Origin: Actinomadura syzygii
GTDB lineage: Bacteria; Actinomycetota; Actinomycetes; Streptosporangiales; Streptosporangiaceae
Length of the DNA: 64,000 nucleotides
Assembly (NCBI RefSeq): GCF_008085905.1
Contig: NZ_VSFF01000007.1
Location: 372,001 to 436,000, forward strand
Direction: 5' to 3'
In this document: positions 1-8,516 of the stretch, in pieces
Layout of the letters: every line of letters begins with the position of its first letter
Position numbering within the stretch: position 1 is the stretch's first letter
Notes under the pieces: model-generated
The model's database searches: none
Seen by the model: only the letters and a program-made list of their open reading frames with translations
What the model was told of the DNA's origin: nothing
Position numbers and translations under genes: made by a program

Positions 1-1
1 C

Positions 2-922
2 GGCGGCAGCCCCGGAACGCTGTTACTGGAGCACACCGTCGAGGAGGAGTTCGAGCGGGCCGCCGGGCTGGTCCACACGGCGAACTTCATCGACGGCATG
101 TTCCGCTTCGCGGTGGAGGACCCCGGCCTGACGCCGAAGGACCGCAAGCTCCACACCCGCATCGGCTGCAGGCTCGGCCCGACGTTCGACAAGTGCGACG
201 CCTGGACGGCCCCGCTGGACAGCGGGCGTCTCATCCGCATGGTCCTGTCCTGCGCCTCCGGCGCCGTCTACTACATCTCGCTCCGCCCGGGGGAGACCCA
301 GTTCGGCGTCGCGCGGGAGGGCGAGCCCGCCGAATTGGGCGACCAGCAGATGGCGTGGATCTCCGACCGGGTCCGCGCCCTCTACTCGCTGGGGCCGGAG
401 AACCTGGGCGGCTACAGCACGTACGCGCCGGCGCTCCCGGACGTCCCCGAACCGGCGCCCGTCGTGTTCGAGGCCCCCGGCGCCGACGCCCGCCTCCTCG
501 ACCTCAGCCGCCGCCGGGTCTCGCCGCTCGACCTGCACTACGTCTCGGCCCATCGCGGCGGCGAGCACCTCTTCACCACCGACGTCCTCGCCGACGACGC
601 CCTCGGGCAGTACTTCCGCAGGGTGTCGGTCGCCGAGCGCAGGAAGCGCTACGAGGAGATCAGCCTCTCCGCGCGGCAGCTCGTGCGGTCCCTGTCGTAC
701 CAGCTCGAACCGGTCCTGCGGGGACGCTTGGACCGCCTCGTCATGGACGTCGAGCAGGGCGCGCTGTACTACCGGAGCCTGCCCGACGGCCTCGTGCTGT
801 TCGGGGTGACGCTGCGCCAGTCGAGCGTGTGGGACGCCGACCGGCGTCTGGAGACGATCATCGACGAGCACGCCCGCGACATCGACGAGCACGCCCGCGA
901 CCGGGAAGCGGGCCCGGCCTAG
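2..922 (+). CDS. Partial protein of unknown function with an internally duplicated domain
   Basis: The reading frame is open from the left edge, so the start lies outside the window; the first internal ATG is at 98. I do not recognise the family. Numbering from that ATG, residues 41-96 and 205-262 resemble each other: each has a hydrophobic strand, then GAxYYxSL, then a Gly-turn-FGV strand, then a helix. This suggests a duplicated small alpha/beta domain, perhaps of the profilin/roadblock type (inference). The C-terminus carries an exact 21-bp tandem duplication at 860-901, giving two copies of the heptad IDEHARD. The stop codon shares a CTAG with the stop of the convergent ATPase gene. Confidence 0.75.
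   Translation, partial: GGSPGTLLLEHTVEEEFERAAGLVHTANFIDGMFRFAVEDPGLTPKDRKLHTRIGCRLGPTFDKCDAWTAPLDSGRLIRMVLSCASGAVYYISLRPGETQFGVAREGEPAELGDQQMAWISDRVRALYSLGPENLGGYSTYAPALPDVPEPAPVVFEAPGADARLLDLSRRRVSPLDLHYVSAHRGGEHLFTTDVLADDALGQYFRRVSVAERRKRYEEISLSARQLVRSLSYQLEPVLRGRLDRLVMDVEQGALYYRSLPDGLVLFGVTLRQSSVWDADRRLETIIDEHARDIDEHARDREAGPA
860..901 (+). repeat. Exact 21-bp tandem duplication inside a coding region
   Basis: Two identical 21-bp units lie head to tail and in frame near the end of the leftmost gene. They encode the same seven residues twice, which suggests a recent slippage event. Confidence 0.9.
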
Positions 923-3342
923 ACGGGCGGCGGTCCGGGGTCGCGGTCCATGGTCTCGGCGGCGCTGAGCACGTTGTGCCGGACGCGGCCGCTCAGCCCG
1001 TCCAGGCTCTCGGCGATCGCGACCTGGGCGACCGATCCGCTGAGGCCGGGCACCGCGTCGTCGGACAGGGCGTCGAGCTGGCTGAGCGACGACAGCGGGA
1101 CGGCGTCGTAGCTCGCGTCGAACGCCTCGCACAGCCGGTCGAGCCGCGCACGGTCGTCGGCGGTGGGACCCGGACCGAGGCCCGAACCGGGGCCGGACCG
1201 GGAGCGCACGTCGGCCAGCCAGGAGGCGACCGACCGCTCGAACGAGGTGACGAGCCGCCGCAGCACCATGCTCACCCCGATCGCCTCGAAGATCTCGTAG
1301 CGGCGTAACCGGTAGTTGAGCATCGCGCCGGTGGTGGCCGCGTCGTCCCGGGACAGGTCGAAGGCGCGGCCGATGTAGGCGTCGACGTCGTCGATCGCGG
1401 CGAGGGAGTCGAGCGCCAGCGTGAACAGCCGGACGACGGCCTCCGGCAGCTCCCGTCCCGGATCCTCCGGCTCCTGCCCGGCCGCGGCCGGGAGGTGCGC
1501 CAGGTCGCTCTTGATCGCCTGGAGCTGCCGGTCGGTGTGCCGCCGGATCTGCTCGACCTGGTTCTGCAGGTCGAGGACGCGGTCGTGGGAGGCGGTGACC
1601 TGCCGCCGGATCCGGTCCACCGAGTCGCGCATCAGCGCGATGTCGCCGCCCGCGGCGGGACCGGGGCCGGGACGGCGGCCGAGGATCTCGCGGTTCAACT
1701 CGTCCAGGCGGGACGTGAGGACCTCGTGGAACCGGTCGGCGGCGTACACGATCGGCGGCGCCCCGCACGCCTGGGTCAGGGCGGGGCGGATCTCCTCGCT
1801 GAGGAACCCGGTCACCACGACCACGCGGCGCTCGGGGCTGTCGCGGCGCAGCGTCTCGACGCGCTCGATCAGCGGCTCGGCGTCCGTGGGCAGCACGAGC
1901 CGGCCGCTCACCACGATCGCGCAGCCCGCGCCGTCCTGCCCGGTGGGCATCGCGATCCAGAAGTCGGGACGCTCGCCGCCGGGCCGCAGCGGGTGCCGCG
2001 TCTCGGCGTCCCAGCCCCGCCCGGTGAGGATCTCCGAGACCTGCGAGCGGATGTCGTCCAGCGACGCGACGTACCCGAGGTTCTCCCGCCGCGCCGCCTC
2101 GTGGACGGCGGGGACGTCGACCTTGGCGGGCGGCTCGGTGAGCTGGAAGCTGCGGTAGCAGAGCCGGACGACCTGCCGGGGACGGCCGCCGGTGAGCCGG
2201 TGGATCGCGTCGCAGGCCGACTGCTCGAACGGGTCGAGCACGCCGCCCTGGCGGCGCCTGACGTACTCGGCGATCTGCTCGCCGTCCAGCGGGGACGGCG
2301 AGATCAGGGTGCGTATCCGGGAGCGGACCTCGGCGGGGATCTGGTCGACGTACTCGGGCAGGCCGCCGAGGACGAGCAGCGCCCCGCTCTCCACGAACGT
2401 GCGCAGCAGCTTGTGGAACGACTTCGGGGTGTCGGCGGGAGGCTGGTCGGGGCGGCCCAAGAGTCTCTCGATGTCGTCGACGAGGAGCGCGAAGTGCAGG
2501 CCCTGCCGTCCGTAGAGGCTGGTCAGCGCGCCCATGCAGTCGAGCATCTGGGCGTCGGACGACAGCTCCCCGGTGACCCCCTGCTCCTGGAGGCGGGCGT
2601 CCGGCGGGACGCCGCCGGCCAGCCAGTCCATCACCGCGAGCGCGAGCTGCACGTCGGCGAGCAGCGCGAACGCGGTGCCGAACTGCTTGCTCCCGGTCAC
2701 CTGCCAGAGCCGCTCCTGGAGCTGCCGCGGCACCCGGGCCGCGAGCCCGGTCTGCCGGGCGAGGGTCCGGGGGTCGACGGAGGGGTCGCGCCGCTCCAGC
2801 GCCCGCGCCTGCTCGGTCAGCTGCGGGAAGTCGGTCCTGAGTCGTTCGGCGACCACGTCGGCGTAGTAGCCGAGGACGACGCTCTTGAGCTCGTCGGGAT
2901 GGAACCTGGGGATGAACGAGGTCCGGTAGAGGGTGCCGAAGTCGGACGCCTGGGCGGACAGATAGACGATCTTGCGGGGGATCGCGGCCCCGGGCGCCGG
3001 ATGGCGCAGCCGGTGGATCAGCGTGTTGAGCAGGTGCGTCTTGCCGGTGCCCGCCTCCCCGAAGACGGCGATGACCTCGCCGCTCGCGCCGGTGGAGGAC
3101 GCCCGCACCGCCTCGTCGTCGGTCAACTCCCGCGGGTCGGCGACGGGGCCCGGTCTGGCGCGCGTGTCCCGCCAGGGCCGCAGGCCGCGCGCCAGGTACT
3201 CGTCGACCACGTGCCGCGCGGTGCGGATCGCCCGGGTGTCGAGGCCCGCCACCTCGTCCGGGAGTTCGCCCAGCATCGCGGAGGCGCCGGGGGGAAAGGG
3301 GTTGGGCCGTGCCGCCGCCGACGGCTCATGATCATCGGTCAT
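919..3342 (-). CDS. Large P-loop ATPase of unknown function
   Basis: The protein has 807 residues. The start was chosen at an ATG that overlaps the stop of the upstream ATPase gene by 11 nt; an in-frame start 54 nt upstream would lie deeper in that gene. Walker A is GEAGTGKT near residue 95 and Walker B is LLVDDIE near residue 286. A helical/winged-helix stretch around LTGGRPRQVVRL (about 393-404) resembles the lid region of STAND/ORC-like AAA ATPases. Residues about 440-520 contain a GW...RPDFWI...AIVVSGRL pattern like a PD-(D/E)xK nuclease fold, but the E-x-K position is not clearly kept. A coiled-coil-like stretch follows at about 575-620. It is the last gene of a coupled three-gene unit. 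The function is unknown. Confidence 0.85.
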   Translation of the reverse strand: MTDDHEPSAAARPNPFPPGASAMLGELPDEVAGLDTRAIRTARHVVDEYLARGLRPWRDTRARPGPVADPRELTDDEAVRASSTGASGEVIAVFGEAGTGKTHLLNTLIHRLRHPAPGAAIPRKIVYLSAQASDFGTLYRTSFIPRFHPDELKSVVLGYYADVVAERLRTDFPQLTEQARALERRDPSVDPRTLARQTGLAARVPRQLQERLWQVTGSKQFGTAFALLADVQLALAVMDWLAGGVPPDARLQEQGVTGELSSDAQMLDCMGALTSLYGRQGLHFALLVDDIERLLGRPDQPPADTPKSFHKLLRTFVESGALLVLGGLPEYVDQIPAEVRSRIRTLISPSPLDGEQIAEYVRRRQGGVLDPFEQSACDAIHRLTGGRPRQVVRLCYRSFQLTEPPAKVDVPAVHEAARRENLGYVASLDDIRSQVSEILTGRGWDAETRHPLRPGGERPDFWIAMPTGQDGAGCAIVVSGRLVLPTDAEPLIERVETLRRDSPERRVVVVTGFLSEEIRPALTQACGAPPIVYAADRFHEVLTSRLDELNREILGRRPGPGPAAGGDIALMRDSVDRIRRQVTASHDRVLDLQNQVEQIRRHTDRQLQAIKSDLAHLPAAAGQEPEDPGRELPEAVVRLFTLALDSLAAIDDVDAYIGRAFDLSRDDAATTGAMLNYRLRRYEIFEAIGVSMVLRRLVTSFERSVASWLADVRSRSGPGSGLGPGPTADDRARLDRLCEAFDASYDAVPLSSLSQLDALSDDAVPGLSGSVAQVAIAESLDGLSGRVRHNVLSAAETMDRDPGPPPV

Positions 3343-4342
3343 GAGGAGCCCGTTCCCTCGATCCGCGAGCCACGATGAATTGGGACTCCAAGTCACTGTA
3401 ACTCACATCTCGCGAACTGTCAGTACCAATGATCTGCTCAAAAAGATCCACAAGTCCGTCCACCAGCATCCTTATCGTCATGCGACCCTCATAGGCGGTC
3501 ATAATTCTCTTGATATCGTCTGCCTGAATCTTCCAGGATTCTTGGCCGTCCATTTTTCCGGAGAGGCGCTGCTGGATGAATGCCCAGCCGTCCTCGACCT
3601 CCAGGGAGCGGGTGCGCAGCTGGATGACGGAGATGTTGCCGTGGAACGGGGGTTCGCCCTCGTCGAGGTCCTCGTCCTGGATCTCCGTGAAGAACAGCAT
3701 GCAGGGCTGGACGACGTCGGCGTAGAAGCACACGTCCGCGAGGTTGCTGGAACGCGGGAGGATGACCACGACCAGCGGGCCGTCCCGGACGGAGGCGAGG
3801 TCGATCTCGAACAACATGGTGCTGATCTCGGTTCGGATCGTGTCCGGCGTGAGGCTCCTGTCCGCCTTCAGCCGCTCGATGTCGCTGATCACATTCTGGA
3901 CCTGCTGTTTTCGGTTCTGGTCGTCCCGGAAATGCTGGCTCGCCAGCAGTTCCCAGCAGATCCTGAGGGCCAGCCCGAGCATTCGCCGCTGCGGTGTCCC
4001 GGTGGGGCCGACCAGTGACCTCGCATCGACCACGCACACTTCTGCCTGAGTGGGAAGCTCCTTGAGGTAGTAGGCGCACCTGCAGATAAGAGACGTCTTC
4101 CCGGTGCCGTGCGCGCCGTGGACGTAGACGAGATGTCCACGGTCGCGGATCATTTCGAGATCGCTGATTTCCTCTTTGAACTCGTCGAAGCACGTCGTGA
4201 ACGATCGGGTTTCCACATAGTGTTCCTTGTGCTCTTTCACCCGATGCGGCTCCAGGGCCAGCGGCGGCCTGTCGGCGTACCGCTTCAACCGGAGCGGGTT
4301 CTTCGCGGAGAGACGACCGCTCTGCGGCCTCGGCTCGTTCAT
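3332..4342 (-). CDS. Small P-loop ATP-binding protein
   Basis: The protein has 336 residues. The ATG start overlaps the stop of the upstream membrane-protein gene in an ATGA, which decides the start. Walker A is GAHGTGKT at residues 76-83, preceded by a hydrophobic strand (LVYVH). A hydrophobic strand near residue 180 (LVVVILP) lacks the acidic residues of a normal Walker B. Some codons near the 3' end are less GC-biased than in the neighbours. It is the middle gene of a membrane protein-ATPase-ATPase unit, so it probably works with the other two, perhaps as an NTP-dependent switch. No specific family was recognised. Confidence 0.83.
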   Translation of the reverse strand: MNEPRPQSGRLSAKNPLRLKRYADRPPLALEPHRVKEHKEHYVETRSFTTCFDEFKEEISDLEMIRDRGHLVYVHGAHGTGKTSLICRCAYYLKELPTQAEVCVVDARSLVGPTGTPQRRMLGLALRICWELLASQHFRDDQNRKQQVQNVISDIERLKADRSLTPDTIRTEISTMLFEIDLASVRDGPLVVVILPRSSNLADVCFYADVVQPCMLFFTEIQDEDLDEGEPPFHGNISVIQLRTRSLEVEDGWAFIQQRLSGKMDGQESWKIQADDIKRIMTAYEGRMTIRMLVDGLVDLFEQIIGTDSSRDVSYSDLESQFIVARGSRERAPHDR

Positions 4343-5277
4343 CGCGAGGGGACCTTCTGCCAGAGCACGAACCAGCGGAGGAGCGGCGGGCGCCAGGGGT
4401 GCTCCAGAGCGCGCGCGGTGCCGCCGACCTGTGCGTCGATGCGGCGGACGGCGTCCATGACCGCGGTGTGCCTGGCCTTCCTGTCGTCCTCGCCCAGCTC
4501 GGTCCAGCCCGTGAGCACGGTCTCGTCCAGCCGGTCCGGGACGAGCGCGGCGAGCACGGGCGAGACGGTGCGCCACCAGGTGCGGCGTGCCTTGACCTCC
4601 TCCAGGCGGAGCGCCAGCGCGTGTCCGGCGGTCTGCACGGGCTGCGCGGGCGGCTGGTCGGCCTGCTTGCGCCGCTCGGCGTAATCGTCGGCGGCGGCGC
4701 GGAATTCCCGGCCCAGCCGCCGGAGTTCCAGAGCCTCCTTGCGGCCGCGGTCGATGGCCGCCCGCCATTCGGTGGTGAAGAGTGTGAGGAGCGCGCCCAA
4801 GAGGAGCGGACCGAGAATCTTTCCAGCGGACACCCACGCCGACGAGCCCTTCTTCTCCTTGTCGCGCGAAACGGACTGGGATCCGATCAAGGCGTCGCAC
4901 GCGCGATTGAATTCCCCGCTGTTATGCACGGCCCAGGCGCGCAGTTCGGACGGGGTGGGAGCGCGTTCGGCCACAGTCGGCCACGGCGAGGGGGAGGGCG
5001 GGGCGGAAGTGCCGGGGGACGCGCTCGGGCCCGGCGTGGCCGGTGCACCGGGCGCGGCTCCGGGGACGGGAAGCCCCAGCGCCAGGAGGGCGACGGCCAT
5101 CTGGCTCGGGTGGGACAGGCAGTAGACGGTGGCGGCCTCCCGCTGCGACGCGGGGGCCTGGGACGGCGCTGCGTCGGATAATGCGGACGGGTTTTCCGCC
5201 GCCTCGGCTAAGGGCTGCCCCAGGCACGCTAAGAGGGCCGGACAGACAAGACAGAAGAGCAGCCTGCGAACGCCCAT
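4339..5277 (-). CDS. Exported, membrane-anchored protein with cytosolic tail
   Basis: The protein has 312 residues. It starts with a signal-like segment (hydrophobic residues 5-20, cleavage plausible after AEA). A low-complexity Pro/Ala/Ser stretch lies near residues 70-105, and a single transmembrane segment (ILGPLLLGALLTLF) near 155-170 is followed by a basic, charged cytosolic region of about 140 residues. The outside part has paired motifs YCLSHPSQ and FNRACDAL, so two cysteines could form a disulfide. It heads a coupled unit with two ATPases, which suggests a sensor or membrane anchor for them (inference). It diverges from the HExxH/FxsB pair across 188 bp. Confidence 0.8.
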   Translation of the reverse strand: MGVRRLLFCLVCPALLACLGQPLAEAAENPSALSDAAPSQAPASQREAATVYCLSHPSQMAVALLALGLPVPGAAPGAPATPGPSASPGTSAPPSPSPWPTVAERAPTPSELRAWAVHNSGEFNRACDALIGSQSVSRDKEKKGSSAWVSAGKILGPLLLGALLTLFTTEWRAAIDRGRKEALELRRLGREFRAAADDYAERRKQADQPPAQPVQTAGHALALRLEEVKARRTWWRTVSPVLAALVPDRLDETVLTGWTELGEDDRKARHTAVMDAVRRIDAQVGGTARALEHPWRPPLLRWFVLWQKVPSR

Positions 5278-5465
5278 TGATCGCCCTCCGTGGTCAGAAT
5301 AGCGTGCCGGGGCCGCCGCGCCGGGGACGAGCCGGGAACTCGCGACCAGGCGGGAAGCCGCAATCGAACGTACGGCGGACGCGGCGCGGACGATATCGGC
5401 GTGTAACGATCTCGGGAGTCGGACTAAAATCCAGATGGATGTCCGTTCGCCGAAGGCGGGGCGTT

Positions 5466-6860
5466 ATGGCGTGGCTGAATCACTCCTTTTCCGGTGGCGA
5501 TTTCGATTCGCTCGCCGCGGGAATGGCGACATCCGGTGCGATCGAATCGCTTGCAGCGATCCAGCACAGCCGGAATCTGCTGCTGCTGCGCTCGGTCGTC
5601 GACGCCGCCCGCCGGTCCGGCCACCCGGAGGCCGCGGCCGCTCGGCGCGGCTTCGAGCAGTTGATGGAGGTGAAGCGGCGCGCCCCGGACGCCGCCGCGG
5701 CCGTGATCAGGCACCCCTCGACCGGCGGGTGGGGGCTGCACGCGCTGCGCGCCCTGCGGGGCGGCGCGTCGCCCGGCGACCCGCCCGGGGTCCGTCCCGC
5801 GCAGCTCGCCGGGCTGGCAGCGGCGGCGGCGGTGCGCGGACGGAGCGCGGGAGCGTTCACCGTCCCCGTTTCCCACGGCGTCGCGTGCCTGCCGTCCGTC
5901 GGCGTCCTCGCCCCGCCCGGAGACGCCGACTCGGTGCGGATCGTCCACGACGGCCGGGAGGTCGTCGCCACGGTCGGAAGGACGACCACACCGATTCCCT
6001 CCGAAGGCGGCGAGGACGCGCCGGGCTGGCGAGCGCTGCGCACCCTCCGTGCGCTGGGCCCGCAGATGGCGGCACCGGAGATCGAGCTCCTCCTCGACGA
6101 TGTGGACCCGTTCCGCTTCCCTGGCGCCGCGTCCGGTGGAGACGGCGGAGCCGAGCGGCTCTCCGGCGCCGCCGTCGCCGAGCTGGAGCGCACGCTCGCC
6201 GAAACCTGGGACCTGCTGTCCCGCCACCACCGGTCGAGCGCGCGCGAACTCTCCGGCATGGTGTCCACCCTGACGCCCCTGGACGCGGCGGGCGGCGCGT
6301 TCCGCAGCGCCACCTCGCGGGAGCACCACGGCTGTGTCGCGCTGTCCCTGCCGGTCGACCCGACGCAGCTCGCGGTCACGCTCGTCCACGAGGTCCAGCA
6401 CGGCAAGCTCGCGGCGGTCACGGACGCGGTGCGGCTGCTGCCGAGGGAGGACGGCCGCCTGTACTACGCGCCCTGGCGCCCCGACCCGAGGCCGTTCGCC
6501 GGACTGCTGCACGGCACCTACGCCTTCCTCGGCGTCGGCCGGTTCTGGCGGCGGCAGCGCTGGCTGGAGCGCGGCGAGCGCGCCCTTGCGGCGCACCTGG
6601 AGTACGCGCACTGGCGCGACGCGGTGCGGCTCGGGCTCGTCCAGCTCTGCTCGCACGACCGGCTGCCCGCGCTCACCGTGCGGTTCGTCCGGGGGATGCG
6701 GCGGGTGCTGGACCAGTGGTGCGCCGAGCCCGTCCCGGGGCCCGCCGCCGCGCTCGCGGCCGAGCGGTTCAACGCGCACCGCGAGCGCTGGATCGCCGCC
6801 AACGGGCCGCTGCCCGGCTGCCTGCGCGGCGGCCGCGACCTGACGGGCCCGGTCGGATGA
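5466..6860 (+). CDS. HEXXH-motif peptide hydroxylase-type protein (FxsB-associated)
   Basis: The protein has 464 residues. Its N-terminus (GGDFDSLAAG..., HSRNLLLLRSV) and a central H308-E-V-Q-H312 match the HEXXH-domain family found beside FxsB radical SAM enzymes in actinobacteria. Members of this family are now described as 2-oxoglutarate-type peptide beta-hydroxylases, so a metalloprotease role should not be assumed from HExxH alone. The start is an ATG with a GGCGGGG-type ribosome site a few bases upstream; in-frame codons continue further upstream but do not resemble the family. The stop overlaps the next start in an ATGA, so it is co-translated with the FxsB-type gene. The likely role is side-chain hydroxylation of a ribosomal peptide (inference). 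Confidence 0.85.
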   Translation: MAWLNHSFSGGDFDSLAAGMATSGAIESLAAIQHSRNLLLLRSVVDAARRSGHPEAAAARRGFEQLMEVKRRAPDAAAAVIRHPSTGGWGLHALRALRGGASPGDPPGVRPAQLAGLAAAAAVRGRSAGAFTVPVSHGVACLPSVGVLAPPGDADSVRIVHDGREVVATVGRTTTPIPSEGGEDAPGWRALRTLRALGPQMAAPEIELLLDDVDPFRFPGAASGGDGGAERLSGAAVAELERTLAETWDLLSRHHRSSARELSGMVSTLTPLDAAGGAFRSATSREHHGCVALSLPVDPTQLAVTLVHEVQHGKLAAVTDAVRLLPREDGRLYYAPWRPDPRPFAGLLHGTYAFLGVGRFWRRQRWLERGERALAAHLEYAHWRDAVRLGLVQLCSHDRLPALTVRFVRGMRRVLDQWCAEPVPGPAAALAAERFNAHRERWIAANGPLPGCLRGGRDLTGPVG

Positions 6861-8077
6861 GCCGGGCCGCGCGCCCCGGGCCGCTGCCCTTCCGGGAGTT
6901 CATCCTCAAGATCCACAGCCGCTGCGACCTGGCCTGCGACTACTGCTACGTGTACGAGATGGGCGACCGGAGCTGGCGCGACCGGCCGGTCGCGATGCCG
7001 CCCGAGGTGGCCGACGCCGCCGCCCGGCGCATCGGCGACCACGCCCGCGCGCACGCGATCACCGAGGTGGACGTCGTGCTGCACGGCGGCGAGCCGCTGC
7101 TGGCCGCGCCGCCCCTCATCGAACGGGTCGTGCGGGCCGTGCGCGCCGAGGGCGTGTCCGCGTCGTTCTCCGTGCAGACGAACGGCACGCGCCTGGACGC
7201 GGTCCGCCTCGCCCTGCTCGACCGGCTCGGCGTCCGGATCGGCGTCAGCGTGGACGGCGGCGCCGCCGCGCAGGACAGGCACCGCCGCCTGCCGAACGGC
7301 CGGGGGAGCCACGCCGCGGTGTCCGCCGGGCTGCGGGCGCTGGCGGACGGCCCGTACCGGCACCTGTTCTCCGGCCTCCTCTGCACGGTCGACACCCGCA
7401 ACGACCCGGTGGCGACGTACGAGGCGCTGCTGCGCCACCGCCCGCCCCGCGTCGACTTCCTCCTGCCGCACGGCACCTGGTCCGCGCCGCCGCCGGGACG
7501 CGCCGAGGGGTCGCCCGCCACGCCGTACGCCGACTGGCTCATCGAGATCTTCGACCGCTGGTACGGCGCCGCCGAGCCGCCGACGGACGTCCGGACGTTC
7601 AGCGACCTGCTGACCCTGCTGCTCGGCGGGAAGGTCGGCAGCGAGGGGCTCGGGCTCGGCCCCGTGCGGTACGCCGTCATCGAGACCGACGGCGCGATCG
7701 AGCACTCCGACCTGTTCCGCCCGCTGACCGCCGCGTCCATCGGCACGTCGGCGGGCACGTCCGCAGGCACGTCCGCGGGCACGTCGGCCGGGACGGGGCT
7801 GAACGTCCTGCGCGACCCGCTCGACGCGGCGCTCGTCCTGCCGGAAGCGATCGAGCGGCAGCGCGGCGCGGCGGCGCTGTGCGGGCGGTGCCGGGCCTGC
7901 CGGTTCGTCGCCGTGTGCGGGGCGGGGCTCCAGGCCCACCGGTACCGGGCCGGGACGGGCTTCGACAACCCCACCGTCTACTGCCCGGACATGATCCGCC
8001 TCATTGAGCACGTGCGCGGCCGCGTGGTCGACGACCTGGCGGTCGCGTCCCGCCGCTCCGGCCGCGACCGCGCGTGA
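6857..8077 (+). CDS. fxsB: FxsB-type radical SAM/SPASM peptide maturase
   Basis: The protein has 406 residues. The radical SAM cluster motif is C23-x3-C27-x2-C30, followed by a glycine-rich HGGEPL motif. The C-terminus has clustered cysteines (CGRCRACRF, VCGAG) and the ending GFDNPTVYCPD, typical of FxsB maturases. This family forms C-C crosslinks (cyclophanes) in peptides that usually end in FxSxx-COOH. No such short gene was found within several hundred bases, so this is an orphan maturase or one acting on a remote precursor. Four copies of GTSA from a 12-bp tandem repeat interrupt the region before the SPASM part. Confidence 0.88.
   Translation: MSRAARPGPLPFREFILKIHSRCDLACDYCYVYEMGDRSWRDRPVAMPPEVADAAARRIGDHARAHAITEVDVVLHGGEPLLAAPPLIERVVRAVRAEGVSASFSVQTNGTRLDAVRLALLDRLGVRIGVSVDGGAAAQDRHRRLPNGRGSHAAVSAGLRALADGPYRHLFSGLLCTVDTRNDPVATYEALLRHRPPRVDFLLPHGTWSAPPPGRAEGSPATPYADWLIEIFDRWYGAAEPPTDVRTFSDLLTLLLGGKVGSEGLGLGPVRYAVIETDGAIEHSDLFRPLTAASIGTSAGTSAGTSAGTSAGTGLNVLRDPLDAALVLPEAIERQRGAAALCGRCRACRFVAVCGAGLQAHRYRAGTGFDNPTVYCPDMIRLIEHVRGRVVDDLAVASRRSGRDRA
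7742..7789 (+). repeat. 12-bp tandem repeat, four copies, in frame
   Basis: Four near-identical 12-bp units (GGCACGTCSGCV) lie in frame in the radical SAM gene and encode Gly-Thr-Ser-Ala four times. They differ only at third positions and look like a slippage-prone linker. Confidence 0.9.
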
Positions 8078-8156
8078 CGGCGCGTGGCCGGGCCCGCGCA
8101 TGGGACCGGTCCCGGCCGCCAAGGGCGGCGCGGGACCGGCGGGAGGTGCGGATGCG

Positions 8157-8516
8157 TCAGTCGGCGCAGACCGCGTAGACGCTGATGCCGACGTCGTTGT
8201 AGCCGATCTGGCGGCCGAGCGCGATCCAGCCGCGGCCGTCCGGGGTGGGGAACGAGCCGACGAGGATGGCGCCGTTGCCCTGCGCCTCGCCGCCGCCGCC
8301 GAGGACGTGCTTGGTGCCGGGGCAGAGCACGGTGCGGCGCTGGAAGTTCGGGACGTTGGCGTTCGGCAGGTTGACGATCTGGTAGCCCGGCGGGACGTGG
8401 ACGGCCGGCTTGGCGGGGGCCTGGGCGCCCTGGGCGCTGGCCACCCCGGCCGTCGCCAGGCAGGTGGCGGCGGTGACCGTGGCCAGGGCCAGGGCGGTGG
8501 TCTTCATCGACGGCAT
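8157..8516 (-). CDS. Small secreted protein
   Basis: The protein has 119 residues. The start is an ATG with AAGGAGA seven bases upstream. A signal peptide ends near AGVASAQG. The mature part begins with an Ala/Pro-rich stretch and then contains CPG, a GGGGEAQG glycine patch, and ends in VCAD, so two cysteines could pair. Its pattern (TVLCPGTKHVLGGGGE..., SFPTPDGRGWIALGR) resembles small secreted actinobacterial proteins of unknown role. It faces the FxsB gene tail to tail and is probably unrelated to it. Confidence 0.82.
   Translation of the reverse strand: MPSMKTTALALATVTAATCLATAGVASAQGAQAPAKPAVHVPPGYQIVNLPNANVPNFQRRTVLCPGTKHVLGGGGEAQGNGAILVGSFPTPDGRGWIALGRQIGYNDVGISVYAVCAD

Noticed and set aside
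5278..5465. FxSxx-type precursor gene in the gap before the HExxH gene
   Set aside because: No short frame with a ribosome site and an F-x-S-x-x end was found on either strand.
5435..6856. An upstream extension of the FxsB-type gene through the HExxH gene
   Set aside because: The frame is open but unrelated to the family; the real start is the ATGA overlap at 6857.
5466..6860. Simple metalloprotease call for the HExxH protein
   Set aside because: Its family, found with FxsB enzymes, is now linked to 2-oxoglutarate-type peptide hydroxylation, and other protease features are absent.
8078..8156. Precursor peptide gene after fxsB
   Set aside because: The short frame from the ATG at 8100 continues antisense into the secreted-protein gene and has no peptide features.
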